Assembly: GCA_030762935.1 (NCBI GenBank)
Contig: CM060884.1
Span: 74,536,696 to 74,600,695 of the forward strand
Reading direction: 5' to 3'
From: Hymenopus coronatus
Lineage: Eukaryota > Arthropoda > Insecta > Mantodea > Hymenopodidae
DNA: 64,000 bases
Position 1 is the first letter of the stretch. Every line of letters starts with the position of its first letter. The position numbers and the translations under genes are program-made. Shown here one piece after another: positions 22,324 through 34,332 of this stretch. The notes beneath the pieces are model-generated. The model did no database searches. It was given only the letters and a program-made list of their open reading frames with translations, and was not told the origin of the DNA.

Positions 22324-23569
22324 CGAGGATCGGATGATAAGTCCCGGGCCTCACACAGATACGGCGCCACTAGGCCAGTTAGACGGTAGCATCGTATAGC
22401 TTAACTCTAGACTAGCTTGTATCCATAGTTATAGGTCAATAGCTTGTTTAGTTTTCGAATGACAGCATTTTAAACAAGACAACTTTAGAGTTTTTACGAA
22501 AATCGAGGATTTGGAAAAACGAGCAGTGATTAAATACTTCCATTTGAAAGGCTTAACGCCTAAAGAAATCAAGGAGGAAATTGACGGTACATTGAAAGAC
22601 TCTGCCCCTTCATATTCAATGATTAAAAGGTGGGTTGCACAGTTTAAAATGGAACGTACGAGCACTAGTGATGAGCCTCGCTCTGGACGCCCTGTAGAAG
22701 TGACAGCTCCAGAGATCATTGAAAACATTCATCGTTTAGTACTGGAAGACCGCAGATTAAAATTGTTTGAGATAGCAGAAGCTGTAATATATCAAAAGGA
22801 CGTGCAGGTAATATTTTGGGCTTTCACAAGGTCTGTACAAGGTGAGTGCTACCTGATCAAAAGTTGCAAAGAAAAACTGTTTCTGTTAAGTATTTGGAGC
22901 TCTACCAAAAATATCCCAGTGAATTTTTTAAACGGCTTGTTACCATGGATGAAACTTGGATACATACTACACTCCAGAAAATAAATCAAAGTGAAAACAG
23001 TGGATTGCGCCAGGTGAACTAATCCAAAAAAGCAAAAGTAAATTATATCAGCTAATAAGATTATGGGGAGTGTTTTCTGGGATGCACAGGGAAATATTTT
23101 TAATCATTACTTGGAAAAGGGTAAAAGTATCACTGGTAACTTCCACGCAAGCTTACTGCAACGTTTGAGTAATGAGGTGAAAAGAAAAAACGTCGTTTGG
23201 CAAAAAAAAAAAATTGTTATATCACGATAATGAGCCGGCACATCGTTCAGCCTGCGAATTAAAGTTGGAATTGCTTGAACATCCACCCTATTCGCCAGAT
23301 CTAGCACCCAGTGAGTACCACCTTTTCCGAAACCTCAAAAAATGTCTTGGAGGACGAAGATTTCACAGCAACGAGGAGGCCATTGATGTGGTAAACAGCT
23401 ATTTTGAGGACTTTGATAAATCGCACTACAGAGATGGTTTAATTAAATTAGAACACCGATATGACAAATGCATTAGTCTTTCTGGAGATTATGTTGAGGA
23501 ATAAAGGAAAAAAGAAAATTTTAAATGCTGTTTTCATTGAGAGACCCGGGACTTATGAGCCGACCCTCG
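22324..23569 (+). mobile_element. Mariner element, full length but dead
   Basis: Flanked by TA on both sides (22322-22323 and 23570-23571). The TIRs begin cgaggatcgg and, inverted, cgagggtcgg, and both reach aagtcccggg; about 24 of 29 positions match. At 1,246 bp it has the usual mariner length. The transposase inside is broken (see the pseudogene). A second, 5'-truncated copy of the family lies at 32793-33768. Confidence 0.9.
22496..23504 (+). pseudogene. Mariner transposase, frameshifted
   Basis: The reading frame begins KIEDLEKRAVIKYFHLKGLT. The expected start codon appears to be lost: acg stands where atg would be, before KIEDLEK. The helix-turn-helix part and GRPVEVTAPE linker are readable to about 22790. 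Frameshifts follow; VTMDETWIH near 22940-22966 is the first catalytic region in another frame. The 23214-23504 frame gives HDNEPAH (second catalytic Asp), PPYSPDLAPSEYHLF and the terminal SGDYVEE. The third catalytic position is Glu where mariners have Asp, and about 6 residues are missing between the second and third sites. Non-functional. Confidence 0.88.
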
Positions 23570-23571
23570 TA

Positions 23572-24417
23572 ATATAATTTGCTCTATTTGTGTCTCGGTT
23601 TGTTTTTCAGGTCAGTGAAAATGAGAGTTGCGTTCCCTAAAGATTGGAATCGTACGGAAAGAAAACCACTAATGTGAACTAGGGAATGGACCACTTTTTA
23701 TGCATGTAAGTGTACTTCTGGAGATTGTAGCTTTGCTTCTGGGAAAGGCAACTCTCAAGCTTATTGGTAAACAACTGCAGATAAACGCAAATATTTGCTG
23801 AAGAGCAAAAGTGTTTGCCTGAAATATTAAAGCATGTTTGTGCATTACGCAGTTGCTACTTGTTTGAGAATATACATTCATACGTGCTCACATTAATATC
23901 TGGAGGTTATATTAAAGGCACATTAATATTTTAGATGTAATATTAAAGGAAAACGAAGTTGTAATGTCCATTAGTGGAATGAAATCCACTCCCAGGGGCT
24001 CCGACCCATTTATATAAATGTATGTTTATTCATTCTTACTTTACCACTCCCAGGAATTAACGGGAGACGAGTCCTGTTGGAAAGTGAGCAGTGCTGAAGA
24101 AGAGGCACAGAGAGAGAGGAGATACTCTGCTTTTAAACTCGCAAGCAAGGTGCTACAACAAGCAACTACTTGCGACTTTATGTACTTGCAAAACGACTTT
24201 AAATTGTAATACAGGTACTACGTGGAATCTAGTCGCTAGCCCTCAGGTTTCTATTTTGTTTTCTCTAAGTAGTATGTAGTACAGTGTTGACAATAATTCT
24301 GGACACTGTTTTTGGATTAACATTTAGAATTTGAATATTGCATTCAACTGTCATTCAAAATCAACTTTTATAGTTTTTTAATAAAAATACAGTTTTAATG
24401 TTTCTTATTCCTCTTTG
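23572..24417. other. No gene seen
   Basis: No recognised repeat family and no domain in the short frames. Confidence 0.4.
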
Positions 24418-24550
24418 TTACTTTCTGTACACGTACTATGTACGTAGTATATAGAGAAGGTATTGTATTGCACCCAAAAACTCCATACCGAGATTTCACC
24501 GAAAATACATGTTTTTGGTCCCCCTGAATCCAAAAAAATATTTTTTTTCT
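24418..24550 (+). mobile_element. R1 5' module only
   Basis: About 125 bp from ttactttctgtacacg to gaatccaaaaaaat, then a T-run. Other solitary 5' modules stop at the same A-run (31637, 35127, 44035). Confidence 0.7.
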
Positions 24551-24565
24551 TTCTCCCTAAATTTC

Positions 24566-24884
24566 CTTGAATCCTTGGCACAGCTCACTAAGAGCTGCGT
24601 CCCCCATCTCGGTCCTTTACAGACGTCATGGATGGGGTGCAGTATTGGGGGTGAGACGGGGTCTGCGCTTCGATCAGGGCCAGTTAATGCAATCTTCAGG
24701 ACCTGGAGCTGCTACTTTTCCATCAAGTAGTTCAATTGGCCCCCCAGGAACCTCACGAGGCTGAGTGCACCCCGCTCCAGGTCTCCCAATGGGGGAAAAA
24801 TCCCCACTCCGGTACTGGGAATCGAACCCAGGCCTCCCACTTGGCAAGCAGCAACGCTACGACCACGCTAAGGAGACCACCCTA
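24566..24884 (-). repeat. SINE family S4 with target-site duplication
   Basis: A SINE of about 315 bp on the minus strand, flanked by ccctaaatttc on the left (24555) and right (about 24884). Its head on the minus strand has tccttagcgtggtcgtagcg (A box) and cctgggttcgattcccag (B box). The body is GC-richer than its surroundings. The clean duplication shows insertion by target-primed retrotransposition. Confidence 0.8.
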
Positions 24885-25120
24885 AATTTCTTTAGCACCA
24901 CAGATTTCTGAACATGGTCCATGATATACTCCAGGACGATTAAATCAAAAGGTTTCTTGATCTACTCGTCCTGGAGCAGCATCAGATTTGACTCCAACAC
25001 TGGAGACTGTCCATGAATGAACTACATCTTCAGATGTAATTAGAGTTCGTGTTAATACCTTCATTGGTAAGGTTGTTCGGTTATCAATTTCAAGTAATCG
25101 AATACTTCTGTTTTATGCCA
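24885..25120. other. No gene seen
   Basis: Unrecognised spacer between two SINEs. Confidence 0.35.
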
Positions 25121-25220
25121 AACACACGAACACCCATGCCCAAGGCGGGACTCGAACCCACGATCCCCTGCACCATGAAGCACTAAAGCGAAGCGAATGG
25201 GGTCACAGAGACCGGCCAAG
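25121..25220 (-). repeat. SINE family S5 (tRNA-like head)
   Basis: On the minus strand the B box tgggttcgagtcccgcc is followed by ttgggcatgggtgttcgtgt, and the 5' part ggccggtctctgtgacccca could hold the A box. I judge it a tRNA-derived SINE, possibly truncated. Confidence 0.6.
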
Positions 25221-25462
25221 CTTAACTGATAAATTATATCCAGAATACAGTACTGAATCTTTTATCACAAACTGAAGCTTATTTGGTTATCAACAAGTTA
25301 CTTTAAATCATATCTTGAAAATATACGTATTACTTTACAAATGCTTTAGTGTATTTTATATTGTATCCATTGCATCATATTACATAGAAGAGCTGATAGT
25401 TTGAACAAATGTTATTTATAGGAGTACGATTTCCCCAGTTTCTGGTCCTGGTTCATTATATT
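25221..25462. other. No gene seen
   Basis: AT-rich spacer. Confidence 0.35.
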
Positions 25463-25830
25463 ACTTTCTCTACACTGGAAATACAGGTTTTGAGATTCTC
25501 TGATTAAAAAAGAAGTCCTATGTGTTTTATTCACATGACCTTCTCTACATCGCTATAACAAATTATTGTTAAAAATCATATTCTTCTATCTACTTTATTA
25601 TAAAGGAGATAAACATTAGCATAAATTGCCCTAATTACTTGCTTCCTTGTAAGTAGAAGGAAAATAACGGAACACACAAGTCTAAAACGATAGGCAAATC
25701 TTTTAAAAGCCGGTTGCTATGTGGAAGAAACCCATTCCTATTCAGGGCCAGCAGCTTTCAACTCTTTGTGTGAAAAAAGTTTAAGTATTTTACATCGGAG
25801 AAAAACAAACCGAGTATCTCAGAAATGGCA
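25463..25830 (-). mobile_element. R1 composite: short 5' piece then inverted 3' half
   Basis: A deleted 5' module (ttactttctctacactggaa..gattaaaaaag) abuts, at its A-run, an inverted R1 3' end (ctatgtgttttattcacatg onward). The minus-strand part is from the older R1 group marked by gagataaacattagc. Same junction as 31765 and 35255. Confidence 0.6.
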
Positions 25831-25929
25831 CCTGCGCAGTTTTGATGGCCAAACTTGTATAACTGAGGTTACATTTACTAACCACACTCGTTATATTTGG
25901 CCCTCAGTGATTTTTTTGTTCCAAACATA

Positions 25930-26800
25930 AAAATCTGATGTGTTCCATTCTTATGACTTTCTCTATATCTCTGTAAATTATTATTGTTAATAAGCTTATC
26001 TTTTATTTATTTCATGCTAATCGAGAAAAATTAGCAGAAATAGTCTTATTTCTTGCTTTATTGTAAGTAGAAGCGAAATAAGGGAGTACCATAGGTTAAA
26101 GTGATAGTCAAAAGCTGGTTGCTATGTGACTGATATTCCTTTGTTTGTATGGACAGGAGTTGACAAATTCCTGTATGAGAAAAATATGTTTTTCAAAGCT
26201 AAAACCAAGAAAAAGGAAATATCTCAAAAACGATCAACTCCACGAAAAAAGTGTATATAACATAAATTGTGTGTTTTAACGTGCTCTGCAGTTTCGGTTA
26301 TGTAAGTACTAGTCTATCTTTTAGCATTTGCCAGTTATACAAAATTCCGTAAAATTCTTCCAGAATAAAGTGGTCTTCAGAGACTATTCCTTGAAAATTT
26401 AAGGTGTACATTTTATTTGTTAGGTAAATATCTTTGAATTACAATATTTTAATCAAAGTCGTTAGAGCCATTTTTGAGAAAATCTAAATTTTCGAAAAAA
26501 ATTTCATGTAAAGGGTAGTTGGGTGTAAGGGGATTTTCTTGAAAATCTTCGTGTCGCATCCTTGGAAGATACCAAACCTAAATACCAAGTTTCGTTTTTA
26601 GCGGTCTTTTCGTTTATGAGCTATGCTGCCCACAGGCACACTCACAAACACACACGGAAATTGTTCTAAAAATGCTTTTTTTGGATTCAGAGAGTCTCAA
26701 AACATTTATTTCCGGAGAAATACCCGTATCGAATTTTTGGGTGCATTAAACACCTTCTCTATACAATACGTACGTACATAGTACGTGTTGAGAAAGTAAT
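25930..26800 (-). mobile_element. R1 element, full length
   Basis: Full minus-strand copy from atctgatgtgttccattc to the terminal gttgagaaagtaataaag; contains the CA-rich middle at about 26640-26660. Confidence 0.85.
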
Positions 26801-27349
26801 AAAGAACAAACAAATAAAAATATTTTTATTTTTCTATCTTTTACTAATGACTTATTGAACGCCGGTCTTATACACACTCGATGAATCAGACCTATTAGTG
26901 AAGTTTATTTATTTTGATACATTATTATGTTGGGGAAAATATTGAAATGTAAATAGGAAGTTTCAACTGGAACTCTCTGTATACCATAGGCGGCAGAAAG
27001 TACCATGTGAGTGCAACATTAGATTTGGCCGAGCAATAAAAGAGAAGCAGCATGCGACGGATGTACTTCAGGGCAATATAAAGGTCAATAGAACGTTTGA
27101 AATGTTTGGGCCTGGAGTTTTCACGTTACGCAATGCGTCATGACGTATCAGATGCCTCTGACAGATGCTCATTATACTGACGTTTGTAGCTTTACATTTA
27201 TAACACTGAGCTGACGTAAAAACGGATGCCATATTTTTAGCTCTTTTGAAAAATGGACTATGGCATTCTCGTGGGATCGGCAGGCGGGGTAAATCAGCAG
27301 TAACCTCTTTTAAATATATTCGCCGGGACATAGTCTTTAAACGCTGTTT
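26801..27349. other. No gene seen
   Basis: No family match. The open frame 27068-27331 on the minus strand has scattered Cys residues but no recognisable domain. Confidence 0.4.
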
Positions 27350-28097
27350 TTACCTCCTCTAGCCACGTATGTACAATGTACATAGGGGGTAGAGAAGTAT
27401 TGTGTCCCACCCAAAACTTCGATGACGAGATTTCACAGGAAATACATGTATTTGAACCCTCTGAGTCCAAAAAAACGCATTTTCAGAAACAGGTCCATGT
27501 GTGTATCTGTGGACAGCATGGCTCAAAAACGAAAATGCTGTTAAATATCAAACTTGGTATTTAAGTTTGGTATCTTCTAGGGATGCGACACGAAGTTTTT
27601 GAGAAAAATACCCCCAACCCAAACTACACTTTACATGGAGCTTTTTTTCGAAATTTTTTATTTTCTCAAAAATGGCTCTAACGATTTTGATTAAAATGTA
27701 GTATATTAAAGATATTTACCTGAGATATAAAATGTACATCCTGATTTTCTGGGAATAGTCTCTGAAAACTATTTATTCTGGATGAATTTTACGGAATTTT
27801 GCACAACTGCTAAACCGTAAGAGATGGACAAAAACTTACCACACAGAAAATGTAGAACAAATTAAAATACACAATTTATGTTATATCGATTTTTTATTAG
27901 AGTTGATCGTTTTTAAGATATTCCTTGTTTTTATTTGCACCTTTAAAGGGTTATACATTTATAAGGAAGTAAGTAATAAGACTATTTCTGCTAATTTTTT
28001 CTCGATTAGTATAAAGTAAATAGTAGCATAAGCCTTCTAACAATAATGTGCTGCAGAAATGTAGAGAAAGTCATGTGAATGGAATACATCAGATTTT
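27350..28097 (+). mobile_element. R1 element, internal deletion near 3' end
   Basis: 5' end of the variant type (ctagccacgtatgtacaatg), full middle, then a deletion at about 27945-27960 removing about 100 bp, and a normal 3' end ggaatacatcag before a T-run. Confidence 0.8.
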
Positions 28098-28133
28098 TTA
28101 AGAAGTCTGTTTATAGAAAATGTCAGATTTTTC

Positions 28134-28590
28134 CTTCGTTGGTTTGAAAGTGCTGCCCTCCTGGCCACATCCTCAGTTCAAGAAAAAGGTGAAAGTCGCT
28201 GGGTGCCAGGTGAAGACTGTACGGCGGATGATCGAAAATATCCCATTGAAATTGTTCAAGAGCCGATGTGTGGACGAGCGTTGTCATGGATCAACACAAT
28301 TCCTGAAGTCAGCATTCCTCTTTGTTTGTTTTGAATGCTTCTCCGCAAACGTCGTAAAGTACGAAGATCTTCAACGTCAATGTCCATTTGAAATCATTGG
28401 CGACAACATGTTTTTAAGCGGGTATTGCAAAGCTTGTGCACAGGTACGATAAATGCCTCAATCTTTTCGGTGATTATGTTGAAAAGTAACCATAATTGTA
28501 CAAAACTTTAATAATAAAATAATTGTTTTCAATGAACTTCTCTATTCATTATAGCCTATCGGAAGTTGAAAAAGAAACGGCCCTCGTACA
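28134..28590. mobile_element. Fold-back mariner MITE, copy 2
   Basis: The left arm, truncated at its outer end, is the transposase core read leftwards (minus strand: QNK, GMLTSGIVLIHDNARPH, then decayed). At cgtcgtaaagtacg (28350) it flips to the C-terminus read rightwards, ending NLFGDYVEK, stop. The right TIR is tatcggaagttgaa..aacggccctcgta. The 28120-28452 open frame spans the flip and is not a protein. Confidence 0.8.
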
Positions 28591-29152
28591 ACCTTGGTTC
28601 GGAAATGGGAAATTTTACTGTACGATCTTTGGAAGATGCTGAACTGAAGCTATTATGTTGTGAAGCTTGTACAGAAGTTTTTCAGATGGAGGACTGTGTG
28701 TATTGTCACATGCCTTGCTATAGACCACACGCAGGAGTTCCAACTTGCCATAACACTCGAGGAATATGAAATCAGCGGAGCGAGTATCTGACCGGGATAC
28801 AGAGCATCACCAGATGTTTGCAACGTTAGAAAAGAGACAGATATAGTATAAGAAAACCCAGCACAGCGTTATGAACGTGCTCAGGGTCGATTTCCGTTTC
28901 CTTTCAGAGTCCAGTTAACCCTCCATCTTCTAAAGCTGCACTTAAACGGCTCGTGAAATCGTACACTCAGCAAAAGGTAGAGTCAGCTTATACACTGGCA
29001 CAACCTATTTCTGAAAACTATCGTCTCCAAAGGTCAGGGCTCTGGACAGGGGGGGGGGGGCAGAAGGGACCTGCATCCGATATAAAGTTATTGCTGTGTA
29101 ACTACCTCTTAGAAACTGCAAACTCTCGATATCCTTTATGCTGCATTTTTAT
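28591..29152. other. No gene seen
   Basis: Short frames only. 28566-28769 has several Cys but no known spacing. A G-run lies at 29049-29060. Confidence 0.35.
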
Positions 29153-29335
29153 TTAGACTACTCGCCTCTCACCAAGGTGGCCCGAGTTCAATCTCAAGCG
29201 ACCGCAAGTGGACAAAGCGGCACAGCGGCGGGTATTCTCTGGGTTCTCCGGTTTCCCACGTCGTCGCATTCCACTGGTGCTCAATCTTAATTACAAGCCT
29301 CAACAATGTCATCTCCTGCGGTGCCACAGTATAAA
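29153..29335 (+). repeat. SINE family S1, 5'-truncated
   Basis: Matches 31371 and 39215 from the anticodon region on: ctctcacc, gagttcaatctcaagcgacc, gcattccactggtgctc, and ctgcggtgcc near the end. Confidence 0.75.
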
Positions 29336-29480
29336 AAAGTGGGGAAATGTTGTTTTGTACCCAAAATTTTTCTCCTGAGAATTAATCGGAAATATATGTT
29401 TTAAAAACTGTGAATCTAATAAATAAATAAATTAAAAAAAAAAGATCCGTGTGTGTACGTCACTTAAAAATTAATGAGAT
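29336..29480 (+). mobile_element. R1 5' fragment, diverged
   Basis: gttgttttgtacccaaaatt, aatcggaaatatatgtttt and gatccgtgtgtgtac follow R1 order. Old copy. Confidence 0.5.
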
Positions 29481-30019
29481 TTTCAAACAAAATAAAAAAC
29501 AAAAAAAGGAAATCAACAAACACCAAACCACCATACGCGTGAAAGGTTTATAAATGTTACAAAGTAAATAAATGAGGTTTCAAATTATTAATTTAAAATA
29601 AAAAATAATACTTTTCTAGTCAGAACTTCAAATGAAAAATTCTTCTGCTCCAATACAAATACATTAACTATTATGTTTTTATCAGTTATGTTCTTATGAA
29701 TTTATTATTTTAATATAAATTAATTAAATTTAGCATTCAATATATACATTAAACTAAATATAAGCATTAAAAACAAGAACTAAATTATAATTATAATTAA
29801 AAAATAGAAAGCAGAATTCAACTCAACCATTTATACGAGCCCTCAAATAAAATACCAATGATAATGCCACCTGTTTATATACTTTTTATCATTAATATCA
29901 AATAAATCAGCATCTGCTAAGGATGCGAAATGAACTTTTTTTTTCAAAACAATCGCGACACCCAACCTCCTTCTTGTAAATGGTTTTTTAAAATGTTCGA
30001 TTTTGCCAACATTCACTAT
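29481..30019 (+). other. Very AT-rich spacer with an R1 fragment
   Basis: 29500-29880 is extremely A/T-rich with no other signal. 29910-30010 (gctaaggatgcgaaatgaac, ccttcttgtaaatgg) is a diverged piece of the R1 middle. Confidence 0.4.
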
Positions 30020-30780
30020 GATTTCTATTTGATGACTAATGGGGCGGTAACGAGTTCGTATCCCGGGCGCGGGTTATTGATATTGGGCTAGCTCAGGGTT
30101 TTTAGTAGCATGCAAACTCTTTCAGGTTGTAGTGAGACACGAGTGCTTTATTAATTTAGTTCGGCCTTTATCCGCCGTCGACAACACACGTACCTACTTC
30201 TTAATTTTGCCCTTTGAAATTTTATTTTACGCGCCCCCGACTATTTTTATTTATTAGTATGATGCAGTGATATGTTTTTATATTCGGGTCAGTATTAAAA
30301 CAACTATTTCCCTCTCTTTCACAGGTAGCCTATTCGGCTCCACCACGGACTATAAATATCACATCCTGGTTGTGCGGAGGTTCATCGTCAAGTGCCTTAA
30401 ACAGTGTCGCCTTGACCAGCGGAGAGCATTGCTTTCTGTCCCGTTATGTCCCTTCCGGCAGGATCCATTCATCCCTTTGGTTCAATGCACGGACGTAACG
30501 GTATCTTGTGCCCCGAGCTCGTGAATTATATGTGTTTAAATTCGTTCTACCATTCTCATTTTCACTGTACATTTATATTTCCCTTCTTGGTATAATGTAT
30601 ATTATTAGCGGTGATTTATCTTTCTCTTCTGAATGACTCTTAGCCCCGTGACAAGACATGTACTGTCTCACTATGGTGACTATTTTGCGACTAGTTGTCA
30701 TCATTTGCCATAACGGGGCTGCCGCCAGAGAAGACCACCATTGCTGAACAGAAACATACAAACATATTACAGGCATTCTT
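30020..30780 (+). repeat. About 700-bp dispersed repeat S9, copy 1
   Basis: Aligns with 34333-34995 along its length: ggggcggtaa.gagtt, agttcggcct, tagcctatt.ggctc, accacgga, ccagcggagag, tatatttcccttcttggtat, and ccccgtgaca with tgtactgtctca near the end. No frame is shared by the two copies, so it is non-coding. The start has a B-box-like sequence (clear in copy 2), so it may be a long tRNA-headed SINE or a LINE 3' end. Confidence 0.75.
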
Positions 30781-31356
30781 ATTTAAATGTATAGTTTCAC
30801 AAACTGCCTCATTCGCTTGTTCCACCAAATTATCCGTTACAACAGAAGGCCGACTAATCCATGCTTCGTCCTGAACATTCGATCGTCTATCAATGAATAG
30901 CCTAACTCACTTTCTCACCATTCTACTTGTCATTACATTTTCATCGTAATGCTCTACTAGTTGACAATGAATTCCAGCTTGTTTAACATTTGCTGCGTTC
31001 AAAAATCGTATAATGGAACGATCTTTACACTTGGCGAGATCAGAAATTAAACGACCAATGTCAACGCAATCCGGCTATAATGGCATCAGTGGATCGCCAA
31101 TGAACCAGTGCGCATGAGTGGAACTGTGACAGCGTTTGCGGTGGCAGTAGAACGAAATGTTGCTTATTTTCCAGGCACGAACGAGCTTAGTACCAATAAT
31201 AACTTATGTTTTCTAGTCAAAGACATAGAATAAAGTTGAAGCCGAGGAGCAGAGTATAATTTTCCTCCCAGGGAGAATGAGCTTAATCTTAGAGAGATAT
31301 TTATAATGTTAAGGGCTGCGTGAAAGGCAGGACTGGAGCCTCGCAGATTCAACAAA
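30781..31356. other. No gene seen
   Basis: Unrecognised. The frame 31164-31355 on the minus strand has no domain. Confidence 0.4.
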
Positions 31357-31590
31357 GGCGCCGCGCCGCACCGTGGCCGAGTGGTTAGACCACTTGTCTC
31401 TCACCTAGACGGCCCGGGTTCGATCCCAAGCGACCGCATGTGAGATTTGTGGTGGATTAAGCGGTGCAGAGACGGGTTTTCTCCCGGTTCTCCGGTTTCC
31501 CCCGCCATTACATTCCACCGGTACTCCATCTTCATTCCATGTACCAACAGTGTCATCGCCCGCGGGCCTTAAACACTATAAAAATCCAAC
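31357..31590 (+). repeat. SINE family S1, full, with target-site duplication
   Basis: The head has ccgtggccgagtggttaga (A box) and gggttcgatccc (B box); the body runs to ccttaaacactataaaaa. It is flanked by ttcaacaaa (31348) and tccaacaaaa (about 31590), a likely target-site duplication. Same family at 29153 and 39215. Confidence 0.85.
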
Positions 31591-31636
31591 AAAACGTAAC
31601 TTTACTTTAACGATTCTCTTATTTGACTTTATTTTT

Positions 31637-31766
31637 TACTTTTGTCTACACGTACTATGTACATGGAATAGAGAAGCTATTGAACTGCACCCAGAAATTC
31701 GATGCCAAGATTTCACTGGAGTTATATGTTTTGGGTGCCCCTGAATCCAAAGAATTAATTTATTAA
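31637..31766 (+). mobile_element. R1 5' module only
   Basis: From acttttgtctacacgtac to cccctgaatccaaag, ending at the usual A-run, directly followed by an inverted R1 copy. Confidence 0.75.
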
Positions 31767-31769
31767 AAC

Positions 31770-32400
31770 ATCTGATGTGCTCCCTTCACATGACTTTCTC
31801 TTCATCTCTGCAAAAAATTACTGTTAAAAAGCTTTTGCTTCTATTTACTTCATGCTAATCGAGAAAAAATTGGTTAAAGTGACAATCAAACACTGGTTGC
31901 TATGTGACTCCTTTTGTTTGTATGGACACGAGATGACAAATTCCTGTCGGAGAATAGTATAAGTTTCTCAAAGCTGAAACTAATAACAAGGAATATCTCA
32001 AAGACAATTAACTCCACGACAAAATGTATGTAACCTAAAGCAGCTCCATTCTTTCTATTCAGCAAGTATTGTTCTATCTCTTACGGTTTAGCAGTTATGC
32101 AAAATTACGTAAAATTCATCCAGAATAAAGTAGTCTTCAAAGACTATTCCCAGAATGTTCAATTTTATTTTCCAGGCAAATATCTTTAATATACGGTACT
32201 TTAACTAAAATCGTTAGAACTATGTACGAGAAAATGAAAATTTTCGAAAAATGTGCCATGTAAGTAGCAGCTTGAGGTGGGGATTTTCTTGAAAATCTTC
32301 ATGTCGCACCCTTGGAAGATACTGAAATTAAATACCAAGTTTGGTAATTAACGAAATTTTCGTATTTGAACCATAGAAATACACACACACACGCACACAC
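31770..32400 (-). mobile_element. R1 element, 5' end replaced by CA repeat
   Basis: Minus-strand copy from catctgatgtgctcccttc. It runs to the CA microsatellite (32380-32420) and does not reach its own 5' terminus. Confidence 0.75.
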
Positions 32401-32434
32401 ACGCGCGCGCAGACACACAGGGACACACAAACTC

Positions 32435-32792
32435 ATACACTGCACTCAAAAATTGGATACCGAGATTTCACCGGAAATATATGTTTTAGGGTCCCCTGTA
32501 TCCAATAAAAGCATTTCAGAACAAGTCCGTGTGTGTGGGTGTGTGTGTCCGTGTGCCTGTGAACACAATAACCCAAAAACAAAAAATCAGTAAAATACCA
32601 AACTTGGTATTTAAGTTTGGTATCTTCCAGGAATGCGATACGAAGATTTTGAGAAATACCCCCCCAACCCCAAACTACACTTTACATGGAACTTTTTTGG
32701 AAAATTATGATTTTCTAAAAAATGGCTCTAACGATTTTGATTAAAATGCCGTATATTAAAGATATGTATATGACAAATAAAATATATATTGA
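32435..32792 (+). mobile_element. R1 element, both ends missing
   Basis: Starts at gcactcaaaaattggatacc and ends at gacaaataaaatatatat, where a 5'-truncated mariner begins without a TIR. The join looks like recombination rather than transposition. Confidence 0.75.
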
Positions 32793-33768
32793 AAGAATCT
32801 GCTCCTTTATATTCAATGATTAAAAGGTGGGTTCCGGAGTATAAAATGGGACGTACGAGCACTAGTGATGGGCCTCGCTCTGGACGCCCTACAGAAGTGA
32901 CAACTCCATAGATCATTGAAAAAATTCATCGTTTAGTACTGGAAGACCACATATTAAAATAGTTGTAAACATATCAAAAGAACATGCAGGTAATATTTTA
33001 AGTAATGTTTTGGGCTTTCACAAGGTCTGTGCAAAATGGGTTCCACGTCAACACATCTGATCAAAAGTTGCAAAGAAACCTGTTTCTGTTAAGATTGTGT
33101 AGCTTTACCGTAAAATTTCCAGTGATTTTTTGAGACGGTTTATTACCATGTATGAAACTTGGATACATCACTACACACCAAAAAGTAAATCACAGTCAAA
33201 AATGTGGATTGCGCCAGTGAAACAACTCAAAAAGGGCAAAGTTAATTTTGTCAGCTAACAAGGTTATGGTGAGTGTTTTCTGGGATGCACCGGAAATTAT
33301 TTTTATTGATTACTGGAAAAGGGTAAAAGTATCACTGGTGACTACTACGCAAGCTTACTGCAACGTTTGATTGATAAGGTGAGAAAAAGGTCTCATTTGG
33401 CAAAAAAAGGAATCTACTTTCATCACGACAATGCCCCGGCCCATTGTTCAGTCATTGTAAAGAGAAAAAAGTGGGAATTGCTTGAACATCAACCCTATTC
33501 GCCATATCTAGCACCCAGTAACTACCACCTGTTCCTAAACCTCAAAAAATGTCTTGGAGGACGAAGATTTCACAGCAACGAGATCATTTATGCGGTAAAC
33601 AGCTGTTTTGAGGACCTTGATAAATTGCACTATAGAGATGGTTTAATTAAATTAGAACACCGATATGACAAATCTGTTAGCCATTCTGGAGATTATGTTG
33701 AGGAATAAGGCATTTTTTTAAATGCTGTTTTCATTGAGAGGCCCGGGACTTATTAGCCGATCCTAGTA
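32793..33768 (+). pseudogene. Mariner, 5'-truncated, dead
   Basis: Same family as 22324-23569. The frame starts at KESAPLYSMIKRW and contains GRPTEVTTP followed by a stop, and decayed sequence to about 33360. Then 33367-33708 has FHHDNAPAH, QPYSPYLAPSNYHLF and the end SGDYVEE, stop. The third catalytic position is Asn here (Glu in the other copy; Asp in active mariners), and the SPDLAP motif reads SPYLAP. The right TIR cccgggacttattagccgat ends at 33768 before TA. The left TIR and N-terminus are gone. Confidence 0.88.
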
Positions 33769-33770
33769 GA

Positions 33771-34330
33771 AGGTGCTTTATGTTTTGGATAAAAGACTAT
33801 TAGCACTATATGTTTAGGATGACTATATAAAACCTAGTGTGAGTTAATCTAGCATTTTTCTAGAAATTTGGATGCAATGATGTTCAAGATTGTGTTTTGT
33901 GTATTCTGCTAGTTGAACCGAAATGCTGTAGTGCGATGCTGTTAGTAGGCACAAAACACTTTGATGTTGAGGGGCTGAGAGGAAATTCACCTAATTACCT
34001 AATTTGTCCAGCGAGGCTTGGGGTAGAATTAAACGGGCCGCAATTGCCGAAAGCCTTAAAGGGGCCGCTGGTCTAACGTCTAAAGAAAGTGAGCCAGCGA
34101 GCGCCCTTTGAATTAATGTCTAATGCTAGCAGTAAGGTTTAATGGGTGAAGACCACAGCGTTAGAGAAGGCAATCAAGTGGAAGATTGTTCTTCCTGTTT
34201 AGCGGGTCTTGGTGGTGACAGCTGAACTATTGGGGAAAGTGTGGCGTGTATCTTCTATCTGCGTCAAAGCTACCAACCGCAATATGCACTAGCAAAAGGG
34301 AGCTTTATCAACTGCAAATATATAGCAGCC
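33771..34330. other. No gene seen
   Basis: Unrecognised. 34010-34110 is GC-richer and contains ggggccgctggtctaacgtc and gagccagcgagcgcc, possibly an old SINE or LINE piece. Confidence 0.35.
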
Positions 34331-34332
34331 AA

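Noticed and set aside
28120..28452. 110-aa plus-strand frame with a mariner-like look
   Set aside because: It spans the inversion point of the fold-back MITE, so its first half is antisense transposase sequence.
28566..28769. 67-aa Cys-rich frame that might be a zinc-binding domain
   Set aside because: Cys and His spacing matches no known motif, and the frame starts in the MITE end.
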